In this document: in pieces, positions 1-9,817 of the stretch
Layout: the number at the start of each line of letters is the position of its first letter
How positions within the stretch are numbered: position 1 is the stretch's first letter
From: Methylotenera versatilis 301
GTDB lineage: Bacteria > Pseudomonadota > Gammaproteobacteria > Burkholderiales > Methylophilaceae
Direction: 5' to 3'
Assembly: GCF_000093025.1 (NCBI RefSeq)
Contig: NC_014207.1
Span: 372,001 to 436,000 of the forward strand
Length of the DNA: 64,000 bases
Made by a program: the position numbers and the translations under genes
The notes under the pieces: generated by a model
What the model saw: only the letters and a program-made list of their open reading frames with translations
Database searches by the model: none
What the model was told of the DNA's origin: nothing

Positions 1-285
<285 letters not shown>

Positions 286-304
286 TATTTGAATGTTGTT
301 TGGT

Positions 305-328
305 TGGCCTAAGTAAGTGCTTAGGCCA
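305..328 (+). other. Perfect intercistronic hairpin rpsG-fusA
   Basis: TGGCCTAAG (305-313) and CTTAGGCCA (320-328) form a perfect 9-bp stem with a 6-nt loop. The sequence after it (TTTGCATCGCTC) is not a clean T-tract, so full termination is doubtful. An mRNA processing site or partial attenuator inside the str operon is more likely. This is inference. Confidence 0.6.
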
Positions 329-335
329 TTTGCAT

Positions 336-345
336 CGCTCTTTAA
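336..345 (+). promoter_or_regulatory. boxA-like element before fusA
   Basis: CGCTCTTTAA matches the rrn boxA core (TGCTCTTTAA in E. coli) at nine of ten positions. boxA RNA is bound by NusB with S10/NusE and favours antitermination. It lies just after the rpsG-fusA hairpin and about 38 nt before the fusA start. Its function here is inferred from sequence only. Confidence 0.45.
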
Positions 346-382
346 GAATTTAAGCAATAATATTTAAGTAAAGGTAATAGCC

Positions 383-2473
383 GTGGCTCGTATAACCCCT
401 ATTGAACGCTATCGTAACATTGGTATTTCTGCGCACATTGATGCAGGTAAGACTACAACGACTGAACGTATCTTGTTTTACACAGGCGTAAACCACAAAA
501 TTGGTGAAGTGCACAATGGTGCTGCAACAATGGACTGGATGGAGCAAGAGCAGGAGCGCGGTATTACTATTACTTCAGCAGCAACTACTTGCTTCTGGAA
601 GGGTATGGCTGGTCAATTTGATCAACACCGTATTAATATTATTGATACTCCAGGCCACGTTGACTTTACGATTGAAGTAGAGCGTTCAATGCGTGTGCTT
701 GATGGTGCATGTATGGTGTATTGTGCTGTGGGTGGTGTTCAACCTCAGTCTGAAACAGTATGGCGCCAAGCAAATAAATACAAAGTGCCACGTTTAGCGT
801 TCGTTAACAAAATGGACCGCGCTGGTGCTAACTTCTTTAAAGTGTACGATCAAATGCGTGCACGTCTAAAAGCGAATCCAATTCCTTTGCAAGTGCCAAT
901 CGGTGCTGAAGATAAATTCGAAGGCGTTGTTGATCTTATTAAGATGAAAGCTATCTACTGGGACGATGCTTCACAAGGTATGAAGTTTGACTACCGTGAA
1001 ATTCCTGCAGACTTAAAAGCTGAATGTGATAAATGGCGTGAAAATATGGTGGAAGCGGCAGCGGAAGCTACAGAAGAGCTAATGAATAAATACCTTGAAG
1101 AAGGTGATTTGTCTGAAGCTGACATCATGGTTGGTTTGCGTATGCGTACTATTGCTTTTGAAATTGTGCCGATGGTATGTGGTTCAGCTTTCAAAAACAA
1201 AGGTGTTCAAGCGATGTTGGATAAAGTTGTTGAGTTGATGCCTGCTCCAACAGATATTCCGCCAACTAAAGCTGAAGATGGTGACGGTAATGAGATCCGT
1301 CTTAGAGCTTCTGATGATGAGAAATTCTCTGCATTAGCATTTAAAATTATGACTGATCCGTTCGTTGGTCAATTGATTTTCTTCCGCGTTTATTCTGGTG
1401 TAATTAACGCTGGTGATACTGTTTACAACCCAATTAAGGGTAAAAAAGAGCGTATCGGCCGTATCGTGCAAATGCATGCAAATACTCGTGAGCCTCTAAC
1501 TGAGGTTCGTGCAGGTGATATTGCTGCGGCTATTGGTTTGAAAGAAGCGACTACAGGTGACACGTTATGTAGCTTGAATGATGAGATCATCTTAGAGCGC
1601 ATGATATTCCCTGAGCCAGTGATTCACGTTGCTGTTGAGCCAAAAACAAAGGCTGACCAAGAAAAAATGGGTGTTGCTTTAAACCGTTTGGCGCAAGAAG
1701 ATCCGTCTTTCCGCGTTAAAACAGATGAAGAAACTAACCAAACGATTATTTCTGGTATGGGTGAGTTGCATCTTGAGATTCTAGTTGATCGTATGCGTCG
1801 TGAATTTAACGTTGAAGCAAACGTTGGTGCACCGCAAGTGGCTTACCGTGAAGCGATCAAGAAAAAGGTTGAAGTTGAAGGTAAATTCGTTAAGCAATCT
1901 GGTGGTAAAGGTCAATATGGTCACGTATGGCTAATTCTTGAGCCAAATGAGCCAGGTAAAGGTTTCGAGTTTATCGATCAAATTAAAGGCGGCACAGTTC
2001 CACGCGAGTTTATTCCTGCAGTTGAAAAAGGTTTGCGCGAAACTATTCCATCAGGCGTTTTAGCTGGCTTCCCGGTTGTAGACGTAAAAGTGACATTATT
2101 TGATGGTTCATACCATGACGTTGACTCGAACGAAAACGCCTTTAAAATGGCGGCTTCAATCGGCTTCAAAGATGGTATGCGTAAAGCAGATCCGATCTTG
2201 CTAGAGCCTATGATGGCTGTAGAAGTTGAAACGCCAGAAGATTACATGGGTGACATCATGGGTGATTTGTCATCTCGTCGCGGTATGATCCAAGGTATGG
2301 AAGACAATGCAACAGGTAAGGTATTGCGCGCTGAAGTGCCGCTGGCTGAGATGTTTGGTTACTCAACTACTGTACGTTCATTGTCACAAGGCCGTGCAAG
2401 TTACAGTATGGAATTTAAGCACTACACAGAAGCACCAAGAAACGTGGCTGAAGCCATTATGAATAAGAAGTAA
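383..2473 (+). CDS. fusA: Translation elongation factor G
   Basis: EF-G is the GTPase that drives ribosome translocation and, with RRF, ribosome recycling. The 696-aa product has the P-loop AHIDAGKTT near residues 17-25, DTPGH at 88-92 and NKMD at 142-145, followed by the EF-G domains II-V. Length is close to E. coli EF-G (704). It starts with GTG at 383 preceded by AAAGGTAA, and the N-terminus [15 protein letters not shown] is canonical. It lies 97 nt after rpsG and 42 nt before tuf in the str operon. Confidence 0.99.
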   Translation: MARITPIERYRNIGISAHIDAGKTTTTERILFYTGVNHKIGEVHNGAATMDWMEQEQERGITITSAATTCFWKGMAGQFDQHRINIIDTPGHVDFTIEVERSMRVLDGACMVYCAVGGVQPQSETVWRQANKYKVPRLAFVNKMDRAGANFFKVYDQMRARLKANPIPLQVPIGAEDKFEGVVDLIKMKAIYWDDASQGMKFDYREIPADLKAECDKWRENMVEAAAEATEELMNKYLEEGDLSEADIMVGLRMRTIAFEIVPMVCGSAFKNKGVQAMLDKVVELMPAPTDIPPTKAEDGDGNEIRLRASDDEKFSALAFKIMTDPFVGQLIFFRVYSGVINAGDTVYNPIKGKKERIGRIVQMHANTREPLTEVRAGDIAAAIGLKEATTGDTLCSLNDEIILERMIFPEPVIHVAVEPKTKADQEKMGVALNRLAQEDPSFRVKTDEETNQTIISGMGELHLEILVDRMRREFNVEANVGAPQVAYREAIKKKVEVEGKFVKQSGGKGQYGHVWLILEPNEPGKGFEFIDQIKGGTVPREFIPAVEKGLRETIPSGVLAGFPVVDVKVTLFDGSYHDVDSNENAFKMAASIGFKDGMRKADPILLEPMMAVEVETPEDYMGDIMGDLSSRRGMIQGMEDNATGKVLRAEVPLAEMFGYSTTVRSLSQGRASYSMEFKHYTEAPRNVAEAIMNKK

Positions 2474-2515
2474 TTAAAAACTATTCTTAATATATTAAAT
2501 TTAAAGGAAAATTAA

Positions 2516-3706
2516 ATGGCAAAAGGTAAATTTGAGCGGACCAAGCCGCACGTTAACGTAGGCACAATTGGCCACGTTGACCATGGTAAAACAACACTAA
2601 CGGCAGCGATTACAACAATCCTGTCTAAAAAATTCGGTGGCGAAGCAAAAGCCTACGATCAAATTGACGCAGCACCAGAAGAAAAAGCACGTGGTATTAC
2701 GATTAATACTGCCCACGTTGAATACGAAACAGCTAACCGCCACTACGCACACGTAGACTGTCCAGGCCACGCCGACTATGTTAAAAACATGATCACCGGC
2801 GCAGCACAAATGGACGGCGCGATCTTAGTATGTTCAGCAGCTGACGGTCCTATGCCACAAACACGTGAACACATCCTATTAGCACGTCAAGTTGGCGTAC
2901 CTTATATCGTTGTTTACCTAAACAAAGCAGACTTAGTAGACGATGCTGAGTTATTAGAACTCGTTGAAATGGAAGTACGTGACTTGCTCAGCAAATACGA
3001 CTTCCCAGGTGACGATACACCAATCATCACAGGCTCAGCACGTGCAGCATTAGAAGGCGACCAAACAGAAATCGGCGAGCCATCAATCTTCCGTCTTGCA
3101 GATGCATTAGACAACTACATCCCAATGCCAGAACGCGCAATTGACGGTACATTCTTAATGCCGGTTGAAGATGTATTCTCAATCTCTGGTCGTGGTACTG
3201 TAGTAACTGGTCGTATTGAACGCGGCATCATCAAAGTCGGTGAAGAAATTGAAATTGTTGGTCTAAAACCAACCGTAAAAACAACCTGTACTGGTGTTGA
3301 AATGTTCCGTAAATTACTAGACCAAGGTATGGCTGGTGATAACGTAGGTGTATTACTACGTGGTACAAAACGTGAAGACATCGAACGTGGTCAAGTATTA
3401 GCTAAATCAGGCTCAATCAAACCACACACAAAATTCACAGCAGAAATCTACGTGCTAGGTAAAGATGAAGGTGGTCGTCACACACCATTCTTCCAAGGTT
3501 ACCGTCCACAATTCTACTTCCGTACTACAGACGTAACGGGCGCAGTAGAATTGCCAGCAGGAACAGAAATGGTCATGCCAGGTGATAACGTATCAATCAC
3601 AGTGACATTGATCTCACCAATCGCGATGGAAGAAGGCTTGCGCTTCGCTATTCGTGAAGGTGGTCGTACTGTGGGTGCTGGTGTGGTGGCTAAGATTATT
3701 GAGTAG
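2516..3706 (+). CDS. tuf: Translation elongation factor Tu
   Basis: EF-Tu is the GTPase that delivers aminoacyl-tRNA to the ribosomal A site. At 396 aa it has family length, with GHVDHGKT at 19-26, DCPGH at 81-85 and NKAD at 136-139. The start ATG follows AAAGGAAAA. Betaproteobacteria often have a second tuf near secE-nusG, and the fusA-linked position makes this the str-operon copy. Codon choice leans to A/C-ending codons, unlike fusA and the ribosomal genes, but the last codons (about 3650-3706) return to T/G-ending codons. Confidence 0.99.
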   Translation: MAKGKFERTKPHVNVGTIGHVDHGKTTLTAAITTILSKKFGGEAKAYDQIDAAPEEKARGITINTAHVEYETANRHYAHVDCPGHADYVKNMITGAAQMDGAILVCSAADGPMPQTREHILLARQVGVPYIVVYLNKADLVDDAELLELVEMEVRDLLSKYDFPGDDTPIITGSARAALEGDQTEIGEPSIFRLADALDNYIPMPERAIDGTFLMPVEDVFSISGRGTVVTGRIERGIIKVGEEIEIVGLKPTVKTTCTGVEMFRKLLDQGMAGDNVGVLLRGTKREDIERGQVLAKSGSIKPHTKFTAEIYVLGKDEGGRHTPFFQGYRPQFYFRTTDVTGAVELPAGTEMVMPGDNVSITVTLISPIAMEEGLRFAIREGGRTVGAGVVAKIIE

Positions 3707-3730
3707 TTGTAATAAACAAGTAGTTTAATC

Positions 3731-3756
3731 AAACGGCAGAGTGAACTCTGCCGTTT
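3731..3756 (+). terminator. Hairpin after tuf (weak terminator or attenuator)
   Basis: AAACGGCAGAGT (3731-3742) and ACTCTGCCGTTT (3745-3756) are perfect 12-base inverted repeats separated by GA. The stem is stable, but the only T-run is the GTTT at its end, followed by CGCTCTTT. It may terminate part of the str-operon transcription. It is immediately followed by a boxA-like sequence. Confidence 0.6.
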
Positions 3757-3766
3757 CGCTCTTTGA
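3757..3766 (+). promoter_or_regulatory. boxA-like element before rpsJ
   Basis: CGCTCTTTGA differs from the rrn boxA TGCTCTTTAA at two positions. It directly abuts the hairpin after tuf and lies 30 nt before rpsJ, whose product S10 (NusE) binds boxA together with NusB. A feedback role is possible but is only inferred. Confidence 0.4.
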
Positions 3767-3795
3767 AAAGTAGTAAATTAGAAAGGCAGTAAATA

Positions 3796-4104
3796 ATGTC
3801 AACACAGAAAATTCGTATTCGTCTTAAAGCATTTGATTATCGTTTGATTGATCAGTCAGCTCAAGAAATCGTAGAAACTGCCAAACGTACTGGCGCTGTG
3901 GTAAAGGGTCCAGTGCCATTACCAACACGTATCGAACGTTTTGATATTTTACGTTCACCTCACGTAAATAAAACTTCACGTGATCAATTCGAGATTCGTA
4001 CTCACCAACGTTTGATGGATATTGTTGATCCTACAGATAAAACAGTGGATGCATTAATGAAATTAGATTTGCCAGCTGGTGTTGATGTAGAAATCAAGCT
4101 GTAA
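3796..4104 (+). CDS. rpsJ: 30S ribosomal protein S10 (NusE)
   Basis: S10 sits in the 30S head and doubles as NusE, the partner of NusB and NusG in antitermination and transcription-translation coupling. The 102-aa product (E. coli 103) contains [20 protein letters not shown] and the conserved loop segment [27 protein letters not shown] ribosome site precedes the ATG. It is separated from tuf by a hairpin and a boxA-like site. It is separated from rplC by 131 nt containing a promoter, so it may be transcribed with the str operon as well. Confidence 0.98.
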   Translation: MSTQKIRIRLKAFDYRLIDQSAQEIVETAKRTGAVVKGPVPLPTRIERFDILRSPHVNKTSRDQFEIRTHQRLMDIVDPTDKTVDALMKLDLPAGVDVEIKL

Positions 4105-4140
4105 GAATTTAAGTAGTAAAAAGTAGTTGTAATAAACTGG

Positions 4141-4169
4141 TTGTAAAAATATTGAGGGTTCGGTATAAT
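4141..4169 (+). promoter_or_regulatory. Sigma70 promoter upstream of rplC
   Basis: TTGTAA (4141-4146) and TATAAT (4164-4169) are separated by exactly 17 nt, a near-consensus sigma70 promoter. Transcription would start near 4176 and give a leader of about 60 nt before rplC at 4236. This would let rplC and downstream genes be expressed apart from rpsJ. Confidence 0.7.
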
Positions 4170-4185
4170 CCGCCCTCTTTCACAG

Positions 4186-4212
4186 AAGTCGGTCAATTGT
4201 AATCGGCTTTTT
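4186..4212 (+). promoter_or_regulatory. Attenuator-like hairpin in the rplC leader
   Basis: AAGTCG (4186-4191) can pair with CGGCTT (4204-4209) across a 12-nt loop, and the 3' arm runs into TTTTT (4208-4212). This has the shape of a weak intrinsic terminator in the leader. In E. coli the S10 leader is attenuated by L4, and rplD lies just downstream here, but no homology to that leader can be claimed. Confidence 0.35.
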
Positions 4213-4235
4213 AACTAAATAATAAGGATACGATC

Positions 4236-4895
4236 ATGAGCTTAGGGCTTATTGGTCGCAAAGTGGGTATGACCCGCGTGTTTACTGAGGACGGCGCAAG
4301 CATCCCAGTAACCGTGTTGGAAGTTGTACCTAACCGCGTGACACAGATCAAGACGATCGCAAGCGATGGCTATACTGGCCTTCAAGTTGCTTACGGTACA
4401 CGTCGTGCTAGCCGCATCAACAGTGCATTGACTGGGCATTATGCCAAGTCAGGTTCTGCTGCAGGCGCTGGTATACATGAATTCCCAGTGACTAGTGATG
4501 TTTTAGCTAATTACACTGCAGGTGCAAATATCACTGTTGATATTTTTCAGGCAGGTCAAATAGTTGACGTTACTGGTATTTCTTTAGGTAAAGGCTTTGC
4601 TGGTGCTATTAAGCGCCATCACTTTAAGTCAAACCGCGCATCTCACGGTAACTCTAAATCACATAACGTACCTGGTTCTATTGGTATGGCGCAAGATCCA
4701 GGTCGAGTATTCCCTGGTAAGCGTATGCCTGGTCACTTGGGTGCTACTAAAGTTACTACACAGAACCTAGAAATCGTTCGTGTTGATGCTGAGCGTAACC
4801 TGTTGTTGATTAAAGGTGCAATCCCTGGTTCTAAAGGCGGCGATGTTGTTGTTCGCCCGGCTATTAAAGCTAAGCTTCAGAAGGGGATGAAATAA
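4236..4895 (+). CDS. rplC: 50S ribosomal protein L3
   Basis: L3 is an early 50S assembly protein whose extension reaches the peptidyl-transferase centre. The 219-aa product begins [16 protein letters not shown] and carries the conserved [18 protein letters not shown] loop. The stop codon overlaps the rplD start by one base (TAATG), which suggests translational coupling. An AATAAGGA site precedes the ATG. Confidence 0.98.
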   Translation: MSLGLIGRKVGMTRVFTEDGASIPVTVLEVVPNRVTQIKTIASDGYTGLQVAYGTRRASRINSALTGHYAKSGSAAGAGIHEFPVTSDVLANYTAGANITVDIFQAGQIVDVTGISLGKGFAGAIKRHHFKSNRASHGNSKSHNVPGSIGMAQDPGRVFPGKRMPGHLGATKVTTQNLEIVRVDAERNLLLIKGAIPGSKGGDVVVRPAIKAKLQKGMK

Positions 4896-5521
4896 TGGAA
4901 CTTAAATTACAAGACAAAAATGGTAAAGCTGTTAAAGCTGGCGTAACTGTATCTGATGATACTTTTGGTCGTGAATTTAACGAAGCTTTAGTGCATCAAG
5001 TGGTTGTTGCTTACATGGCTAATGCCCGTACAGCAACTCGTGCACAAAAAGGTCGTGGTAATGTTGCGCATACTACGCACAAGCCATACGCACAAAAAGG
5101 AACGGGTAACGCACGTGCTGGTATGACGTCTAGCCCAATCTGGCGTGGAGGCGGTCGCGCATTCCCAAGCTCACCACTTGAAAACTTCAGCCATAAAATT
5201 AACCGTAAAGCTTACCGTGCTGGTATGCAAACGATTTTATCTGAATTAGTGCGTCAAGAGCGTTTGAATGTGGTTGAGGAGTTTGTTGTAGCTACTCCTA
5301 AAACTAAAGCTTTTGCTGAGAAAATTAAAAATCTAGGTTTTGAAGGCGGCGTGTTGGTGCTGACTGATGGCTTTGATGAAAACTTATATTTATCTTCACG
5401 TAACCTGATTAACGTCATGGTGGTTGAAGCACAGTTTGCTGACCCAGTCAGTTTAGTGCGTTTCCCTAATGTTGTGGCTACAGTTGCTGCGGTGAAGAAA
5501 CTTGAGGAGATGTTAGCATGA
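4895..5521 (+). CDS. rplD: 50S ribosomal protein L4
   Basis: L4 lines the exit tunnel and, in E. coli, represses its own S10 operon by attenuation and translational control. The 208-aa product has the tunnel-loop region with [19 protein letters not shown] and [10 protein letters not shown]. It overlaps rplC by 1 nt and rplW by 4 nt (ATGA). Confidence 0.98.
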   Translation: MELKLQDKNGKAVKAGVTVSDDTFGREFNEALVHQVVVAYMANARTATRAQKGRGNVAHTTHKPYAQKGTGNARAGMTSSPIWRGGGRAFPSSPLENFSHKINRKAYRAGMQTILSELVRQERLNVVEEFVVATPKTKAFAEKIKNLGFEGGVLVLTDGFDENLYLSSRNLINVMVVEAQFADPVSLVRFPNVVATVAAVKKLEEMLA

Positions 5522-5832
5522 TGACCGCTATGACTAAAACTCAAGATCGCTTGTTGCAAGTAATCTTAGCACCACAAATCACTGAAAAAGCAACTTACAT
5601 TGCTGATAAACATCAGCAAATTGCTTTCATCGTACGTACTGATGCAACTAAACCAGAAATCAAAGCTGCAGTTGAGCTTGTTTTTAAAGTTGAAGTTGAG
5701 AAAGTTTCTACGATCAATGTTGGTGGTAAAACAAAGCGCGCTGGCAAAAGTATGGGCAAGCGTAAAGACTGGAAAAAAGCTTATGTAAGCTTGAAGCCAG
5801 GCCAAGAAATTAACTTCGCAGCGGCTGAATAA
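5518..5832 (+). CDS. rplW: 50S ribosomal protein L23
   Basis: L23 lies at the tunnel exit and docks trigger factor and SRP. The product is 104 aa from the ATG at 5518. Alternative in-frame ATGs are at 5521 and 5530. GAGGAGA (5504-5510) is best placed for 5518. Typical segments are [14 protein letters not shown] and the basic [11 protein letters not shown] near the C-terminus. Confidence 0.97.
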   Translation: MMTAMTKTQDRLLQVILAPQITEKATYIADKHQQIAFIVRTDATKPEIKAAVELVFKVEVEKVSTINVGGKTKRAGKSMGKRKDWKKAYVSLKPGQEINFAAAE

Positions 5833-5843
5833 GGAGAGATGAG

Positions 5844-6677
5844 ATGGCATTAGTTAAAGTCAAGCCAACGTCCCCGGGTCGTCGTGGTGTAGTAAAGGTG
5901 GTAACACCTGACCTTTATAAAGGTAAACCACACGCACCGCTGTTGGAGAGTCAAAGTAGAAACGCAGGCCGTAACAATAACGGCCGCATTACAGTTCGTC
6001 ACCAAGGTGGTGGTCATAAACAGCATTACCGTTTAATCGACTTCCTTCGCAATAAAGCTGGTATTCCAGCGACAGTGGAGCATATTGAGTATGATCCAAA
6101 CCGTACGGCACACATTGCTTTGCTTTGTTATGCTGATGGTGAGCGTCGTTACATTATTGCTCCACGTGGCGTAAGTGCTGGTATGCAGCTAATTAGTGGT
6201 TCTGAAGCGCCTATTAAAGTAGGTAACGCTATGCCACTACGCAACATTCCAGTGGGTAGCACAATTCATTGTATCGAATTGCAACCTGGTAAAGGTGCAC
6301 AAATTGCCCGTTCAGCAGGTACATCAGTACAACTGCTAGCACGTGAAGGTGCTTATGCTCAATTGCGTTTACGTTCAGGTGAGGTTCGCCGCGTACATGT
6401 AGATTGCATGGCAACTTTAGGTGAAGTTGGTAATGAAGAGCATTCACTACGTTCAATCGGTAAAGCTGGTGCGATGCGCTGGCGTGGTGTTCGCCCAACC
6501 GTTCGCGGTGTGGTGATGAACCCGGTAGATCACCCGCACGGTGGTGGTGAAGGTCGTACAGCTGCAGGTATGAATCCAGTTAGCCCATGGGGTGTTAAAA
6601 CTAAAGGTTATCGTACACGTAGCAGTAAACGTACAGATAATATGCGTATTAGTCGTCGTCCGAGAGGCGTAAGGTAA
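5844..6677 (+). CDS. rplB: 50S ribosomal protein L2
   Basis: L2 is needed for subunit joining and peptidyl-transferase activity. The 277-aa product carries [18 protein letters not shown] near the N-terminus and the hallmark [13 protein letters not shown] near residue 225, which holds the conserved histidine. AAGGAGA precedes the ATG. It lies 11 nt after rplW and 3 nt before rpsS. Confidence 0.99.
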   Translation: MALVKVKPTSPGRRGVVKVVTPDLYKGKPHAPLLESQSRNAGRNNNGRITVRHQGGGHKQHYRLIDFLRNKAGIPATVEHIEYDPNRTAHIALLCYADGERRYIIAPRGVSAGMQLISGSEAPIKVGNAMPLRNIPVGSTIHCIELQPGKGAQIARSAGTSVQLLAREGAYAQLRLRSGEVRRVHVDCMATLGEVGNEEHSLRSIGKAGAMRWRGVRPTVRGVVMNPVDHPHGGGEGRTAAGMNPVSPWGVKTKGYRTRSSKRTDNMRISRRPRGVR

Positions 6678-6680
6678 TTT

Positions 6681-6956
6681 ATGGCACGTTCACTTAAAAA
6701 AGGTCCATTTATTGATGGTCATTTGGCTAAAAAAGTAGAAGTTGCAGCTGCAGCGCGCGATCGTAAACCAATTAAGACTTGGTCACGTCGCTCTACAATT
6801 TTCCCAGATTTTATCGGTCTTACTATTGCAATTCATAATGGTAAGCAACACATTCCAGTGTTGATTTCTGAAAACATGGTAGGTCACAAGCTCGGTGAAT
6901 TTGCGTTAACACGTACATTCAAAGGTCATGCAGCCGACAAAAAAGCTAAGAAGTAG
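6681..6956 (+). CDS. rpsS: 30S ribosomal protein S19
   Basis: S19 pairs with S13 in the 30S head and contacts the A-site tRNA. The 91-aa product begins [15 protein letters not shown] and contains [15 protein letters not shown] and [20 protein letters not shown], all family hallmarks. It starts 3 nt after rplB. Confidence 0.98.
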   Translation: MARSLKKGPFIDGHLAKKVEVAAAARDRKPIKTWSRRSTIFPDFIGLTIAIHNGKQHIPVLISENMVGHKLGEFALTRTFKGHAADKKAKK

Positions 6957-6965
6957 GAGCTGAAG

Positions 6966-7295
6966 ATGCAAGTATCTGCAATATTAAAAGGTGTTCATCT
7001 CTCTCCTCAAAAGGCTAGATTGGTGGCAGACCTTGTTCGTGGCAAGAAAGTAGATCACGCACTTAACATTCTTAATTTCACACCTAAAAAAGGTGCTGAG
7101 ATCATTAAGAAAGTGGTTGAATCTGCAATTGCTAACGCGGAACATAACAATGGCGCTGATATCGACGAATTGAAAGTTACTTCAATTTACGTTGATAAAG
7201 GTATTGTGCTTAAACGTATTCGTCCACGTGCAAAAGGTCGCGCTGGTCGTATTACTAAACCAACCTGTCACATTCATGTGACAGTCGGTAACTAA
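6966..7295 (+). CDS. rplV: 50S ribosomal protein L22
   Basis: L22 has a globular surface domain and a beta-hairpin that lines the exit tunnel beside L4. The 109-aa product includes [17 protein letters not shown] and the hairpin region [15 protein letters not shown], the site where macrolide-resistance changes occur in other bacteria. TAGGAGC precedes the start, and the gap to rpsS is 9 nt. Confidence 0.98.
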   Translation: MQVSAILKGVHLSPQKARLVADLVRGKKVDHALNILNFTPKKGAEIIKKVVESAIANAEHNNGADIDELKVTSIYVDKGIVLKRIRPRAKGRAGRITKPTCHIHVTVGN

Positions 7296-7304
7296 GGGAT
7301 AATC

Positions 7305-8030
7305 ATGGGTCAGAAAATTCATCCAATTGGTTTCCGTCTGAGTGTCCAAAAAAACTGGTCCTCACGTTGGTATGCCAATAGCAAGAACTTCCCTGCAATG
7401 TTGCAAGGCGACATTAAAGTACGTGAGTTCTTAAACAAAAAATTAGCCAGTGCTGCGGTTAGCCGTATTTTGATTGAGCGTCCTGCAAAGAATGCAAAAA
7501 TCACTATTTACAGTGCGCGTCCTGGTGTTGTAATCGGTAAAAAAGGTGAAGACATTGAGTCTTTGCGTGCAACTTTACAAGGCTTAATGGGCGTACCAGT
7601 TCATTTAAACATTGAAGAAGTGCGTAAGCCTGAAATTGATGCAACATTGATTGCACAATCTATTGCTCAACAACTTGAAAAACGTGTGATGTTCCGTCGT
7701 GCTATGAAGCGTGCAATGCAAAATGCAATGCGCCTTGGTGCACAAGGTATCAAAATCATGAGTTCAGGTCGTTTAAACGGTATCGAAATTGCTCGTACTG
7801 AATGGTATCGTGAAGGCCGTGTGCCATTACATACACTTCGTGCTGACATTGATTACGGTGTTGCTGAAGCTTCAACGACATACGGTATTATCGGTATTAA
7901 AGTTTGGGTATTCAAAGGTGAAATTTTCGCTGGTAACGTACAAGCACCTATCGGCGCTACTACAACTCCAGTTGCTGAGCCAGAGAAAAAAGTAAGAAAG
8001 CCGAGGGCTAAAGATGCTACAACCGTCTAG
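7305..8030 (+). CDS. rpsC: 30S ribosomal protein S3
   Basis: S3 forms part of the mRNA entry site and its helicase activity. The 241-aa product begins [12 protein letters not shown] and has a KH domain with [15 protein letters not shown] near residues 70-85. The C-terminal tail is basic ([11 protein letters not shown]). The 3' end overlaps the rplP start by 17 nt, which suggests coupling. Confidence 0.98.
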   Translation: MGQKIHPIGFRLSVQKNWSSRWYANSKNFPAMLQGDIKVREFLNKKLASAAVSRILIERPAKNAKITIYSARPGVVIGKKGEDIESLRATLQGLMGVPVHLNIEEVRKPEIDATLIAQSIAQQLEKRVMFRRAMKRAMQNAMRLGAQGIKIMSSGRLNGIEIARTEWYREGRVPLHTLRADIDYGVAEASTTYGIIGIKVWVFKGEIFAGNVQAPIGATTTPVAEPEKKVRKPRAKDATTV

Positions 8031-8430
8031 ACAAAAATACCGTAAGATGCAAAAAGGCCGTAACAAAGGCATTGCAACTACGGGTAATAAAGTAAGTTTT
8101 GGTGATTTTGGTTTGAAAGCAGTAGGCCGTGGCCGTTTAACTGCACGTCAAATTGAAGCTGCTCGTCGCGTTATGACTCGTCACATTAAACGTGGTGGTC
8201 GTGTATGGATTCGCATATTCCCAGATCAACCAATTTCTAAAAAACCTGCTGAAGTACGTATGGGTAATGGTAAAGGTAGTACAGAGTACTACGTTGCTCA
8301 AATCCAACCAGGTAAAATGTTATACGAGATGGACGGAGTGAGCGAAGAGCTTGCACGTGAAGCGTTCCGTTTGGCTGCTGCAAAGTTGCCAATTGAAACG
8401 ACATTCATGACTCGCCAAATCGGTAGTTAA
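8014..8430 (+). CDS. rplP: 50S ribosomal protein L16
   Basis: L16 helps organise the tRNA-binding side of the 50S subunit. The 138-aa product begins [19 protein letters not shown] and contains [20 protein letters not shown] and [12 protein letters not shown]. Its N-terminus is fixed by family conservation, although the start lies inside the end of rpsC. Confidence 0.98.
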   Translation: MLQPSRQKYRKMQKGRNKGIATTGNKVSFGDFGLKAVGRGRLTARQIEAARRVMTRHIKRGGRVWIRIFPDQPISKKPAEVRMGNGKGSTEYYVAQIQPGKMLYEMDGVSEELAREAFRLAAAKLPIETTFMTRQIGS

Positions 8431-8446
8431 GGATAAGGAAGCTAAA

Positions 8447-8641
8447 ATGAAAGCAACCGATTTAAGAGCAAAAAGCGTTGAAGAGCTAAATGCAGAGTTG
8501 ATTGAATTGCGCCGTGCGCAATTCTCACTTCGTATGCAAGTGGCAACTCAGCAATTATCTAAAGTAGATCAGCTAGGTAAAGTACGCAAAGATGTAGCGC
8601 GTGTGAAGCTTGTACTGGCTGAGAAAGCGAAACAGGCATAA
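8447..8641 (+). CDS. rpmC: 50S ribosomal protein L29
   Basis: L29 is a small two-helix protein near the exit tunnel beside L23. The 64-aa product has the typical [18 protein letters not shown] start and the [11 protein letters not shown] segment. AAGGAAG precedes the ATG. The gap to rpsQ is only 2 nt. Confidence 0.97.
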   Translation: MKATDLRAKSVEELNAELIELRRAQFSLRMQVATQQLSKVDQLGKVRKDVARVKLVLAEKAKQA

Positions 8642-8643
8642 TC

Positions 8644-8889
8644 ATGACTGAAACGACAAAAGTAGTACGTAGCTTAACTGGCCGCGTAACAAGCGACAAA
8701 ATGGATAAAACAGTTACGGTGTTGGTTGAGCGTAAAGTTAAACATCCATTGATTGGTAAAGTTATTCGCCAATCTAAAAAGTTTCATGCACATGATGAAA
8801 CTAACAGCTGTAAAGAAGGTGACATTGTAACGATTGTTGAAAGTCGTCCACTTTCTAAAACTAAAAACTGGGTTGTTAAATCAGCCTAA
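8644..8889 (+). CDS. rpsQ: 30S ribosomal protein S17
   Basis: S17 is a primary 16S rRNA binder of OB fold. The 81-aa product contains [20 protein letters not shown] and ends with [11 protein letters not shown], both typical. It closes the S10-type block, and the next 225 nt before rplN hold a promoter and several inverted repeats. Confidence 0.97.
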   Translation: MTETTKVVRSLTGRVTSDKMDKTVTVLVERKVKHPLIGKVIRQSKKFHAHDETNSCKEGDIVTIVESRPLSKTKNWVVKSA

Positions 8890-8902
8890 TTTAAGTAAGG
8901 TT

Positions 8903-8940
8903 AATTAGCGTAATTATTGGTAATAGTAATTGCGCTAATT
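8903..8940 (+). repeat. 14-bp inverted repeat after rpsQ
   Basis: AATTAGCGTAATTA (8903-8916) and TAATTGCGCTAATT (8927-8940) are inverted repeats with one mismatch (a T-G pair in RNA) and a 10-nt loop. There is no T-tract. The right arm overlaps the -35 element of the rplN promoter, so it could act on DNA as an operator or on RNA as an end or processing hairpin of the S10 transcript. Confidence 0.5.
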
Positions 8941-8958
8941 GATGATGCAAGTTATAAT
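8930..8958 (+). promoter_or_regulatory. Sigma70 promoter of the spc-type operon (rplN onward)
   Basis: TTGCGC (8930-8935) and TATAAT (8953-8958) are 17 nt apart. Its place between rpsQ and rplN matches the E. coli spc promoter. Transcription would start near 8965 and give a leader of about 150 nt before rplN. Confidence 0.75.
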
Positions 8959-8971
8959 GTTTGGCTATTTA

Positions 8972-9067
8972 GGCGAGCGACTTTTTTATAAAAAATAAGT
9001 CATAAGCTCTCGCCCCAATACTGACCGGGTCTATCGGCCGTGTTAATTGAAAGATAAGTTTCAATTA
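8972..9067 (+). promoter_or_regulatory. Structured 5' leader of the spc-type operon
   Basis: GGCGAG (8972-8977) pairs with CTCGCC (9009-9014), and inside it GACTT (8979-8983) pairs with AAGTC (8997-9001), giving a two-part stem. A second hairpin follows: TAATTGAAA (9044-9052) with TTTCAATTA (9059-9067). Such a structured leader in front of a ribosomal operon suggests autogenous control, but no known ligand or family was recognised. Confidence 0.4.
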
Positions 9068-9114
9068 AAAATGGCTGGTGTTGGTTTTAACGGATTAAGT
9101 TGGAGATTATTCTC

Positions 9115-9483
9115 ATGATTCAAATGCAATCTCGGCTAGAAGTTGCCGATAACACTGGTGCGCGCTCTGTGCAATGCATCAAGGTGTTAGGTGGCTCTAA
9201 ACGTCGCTACGCTGGAATAGGCGATATCATCAAAGTGAGCATCAAAGATGCTGCACCACGTGGTCGCGTAAAAAAAGGCGAAGTTTACAGCGCGGTAGTT
9301 GTGCGTACTGCTAAAGGTGTTCGTCGTCCAGACGGCTCTTTGGTTAAGTTCGATGGCAATGCTGCAGTACTGTTAAATAATAAGCTAGAACCGATTGGTA
9401 CCCGTATATTCGGGCCAGTAACACGTGAATTACGTACTGAAAAATTCATGAAAATCGTTTCATTAGCGCCAGAAGTGTTGTAG
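9115..9483 (+). CDS. rplN: 50S ribosomal protein L14
   Basis: L14 binds 23S rRNA at the subunit interface. The start is placed at ATG 9115 because GGAG at 9102-9105 is well spaced and [19 protein letters not shown] is the canonical N-terminus. An in-frame upstream TTG at 9100 overlaps the ribosome site and is rejected. The product is 122 aa (E. coli 123). It opens the spc-type operon. Confidence 0.97.
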   Translation: MIQMQSRLEVADNTGARSVQCIKVLGGSKRRYAGIGDIIKVSIKDAAPRGRVKKGEVYSAVVVRTAKGVRRPDGSLVKFDGNAAVLLNNKLEPIGTRIFGPVTRELRTEKFMKIVSLAPEVL

Positions 9484-9491
9484 GAGCTCAC

Positions 9492-9809
9492 ATGAACAAA
9501 ATTCGCAAGGGTGATCAAGTCATCCTAAATACCGGTAAAGACAAAGGTAAGCAAGGTACAGTTATTGGTATTCTTGATTCAGGTCATGTTGTTGTTGAAG
9601 GTCTTAACTTGGTTAAGAAACACGCAAAAGCAAACCCGATGAAGGGTATCGCTGGCGGCATCATTGCTAAAGAAATGCCATTAGACATTTCTAACGTTGC
9701 TTTATTTAACAGTGCGACCCAAAAAGGTGATCGCGTAGGCTTCAAAACATTGGATGATGGTCGCAAAATTCGCGTATTCAAATCTAATGGCGAAGCAGTG
9801 GACGCATAG
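9492..9809 (+). CDS. rplX: 50S ribosomal protein L24
   Basis: L24 is an assembly initiator at the exit-tunnel rim. The 105-aa product has the KOW motif region [19 protein letters not shown] near the N-terminus and KKHAKANP in the middle. TAGGAGC precedes the ATG. It lies 8 nt after rplN and 8 nt before rplE. Confidence 0.97.
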   Translation: MNKIRKGDQVILNTGKDKGKQGTVIGILDSGHVVVEGLNLVKKHAKANPMKGIAGGIIAKEMPLDISNVALFNSATQKGDRVGFKTLDDGRKIRVFKSNGEAVDA

Positions 9810-9817
9810 GAAGAATT

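Noticed and set aside
8903-8940. Inverted repeat after rpsQ as an intrinsic terminator
   Set aside because: No T-tract follows and it overlaps the -35 box of the next promoter, so it is reported as a repeat only.
9100-9114. TTG 9100 as rplN start
   Set aside because: It overlaps the GGAG site that serves ATG 9115, and it would add residues not found in L14.
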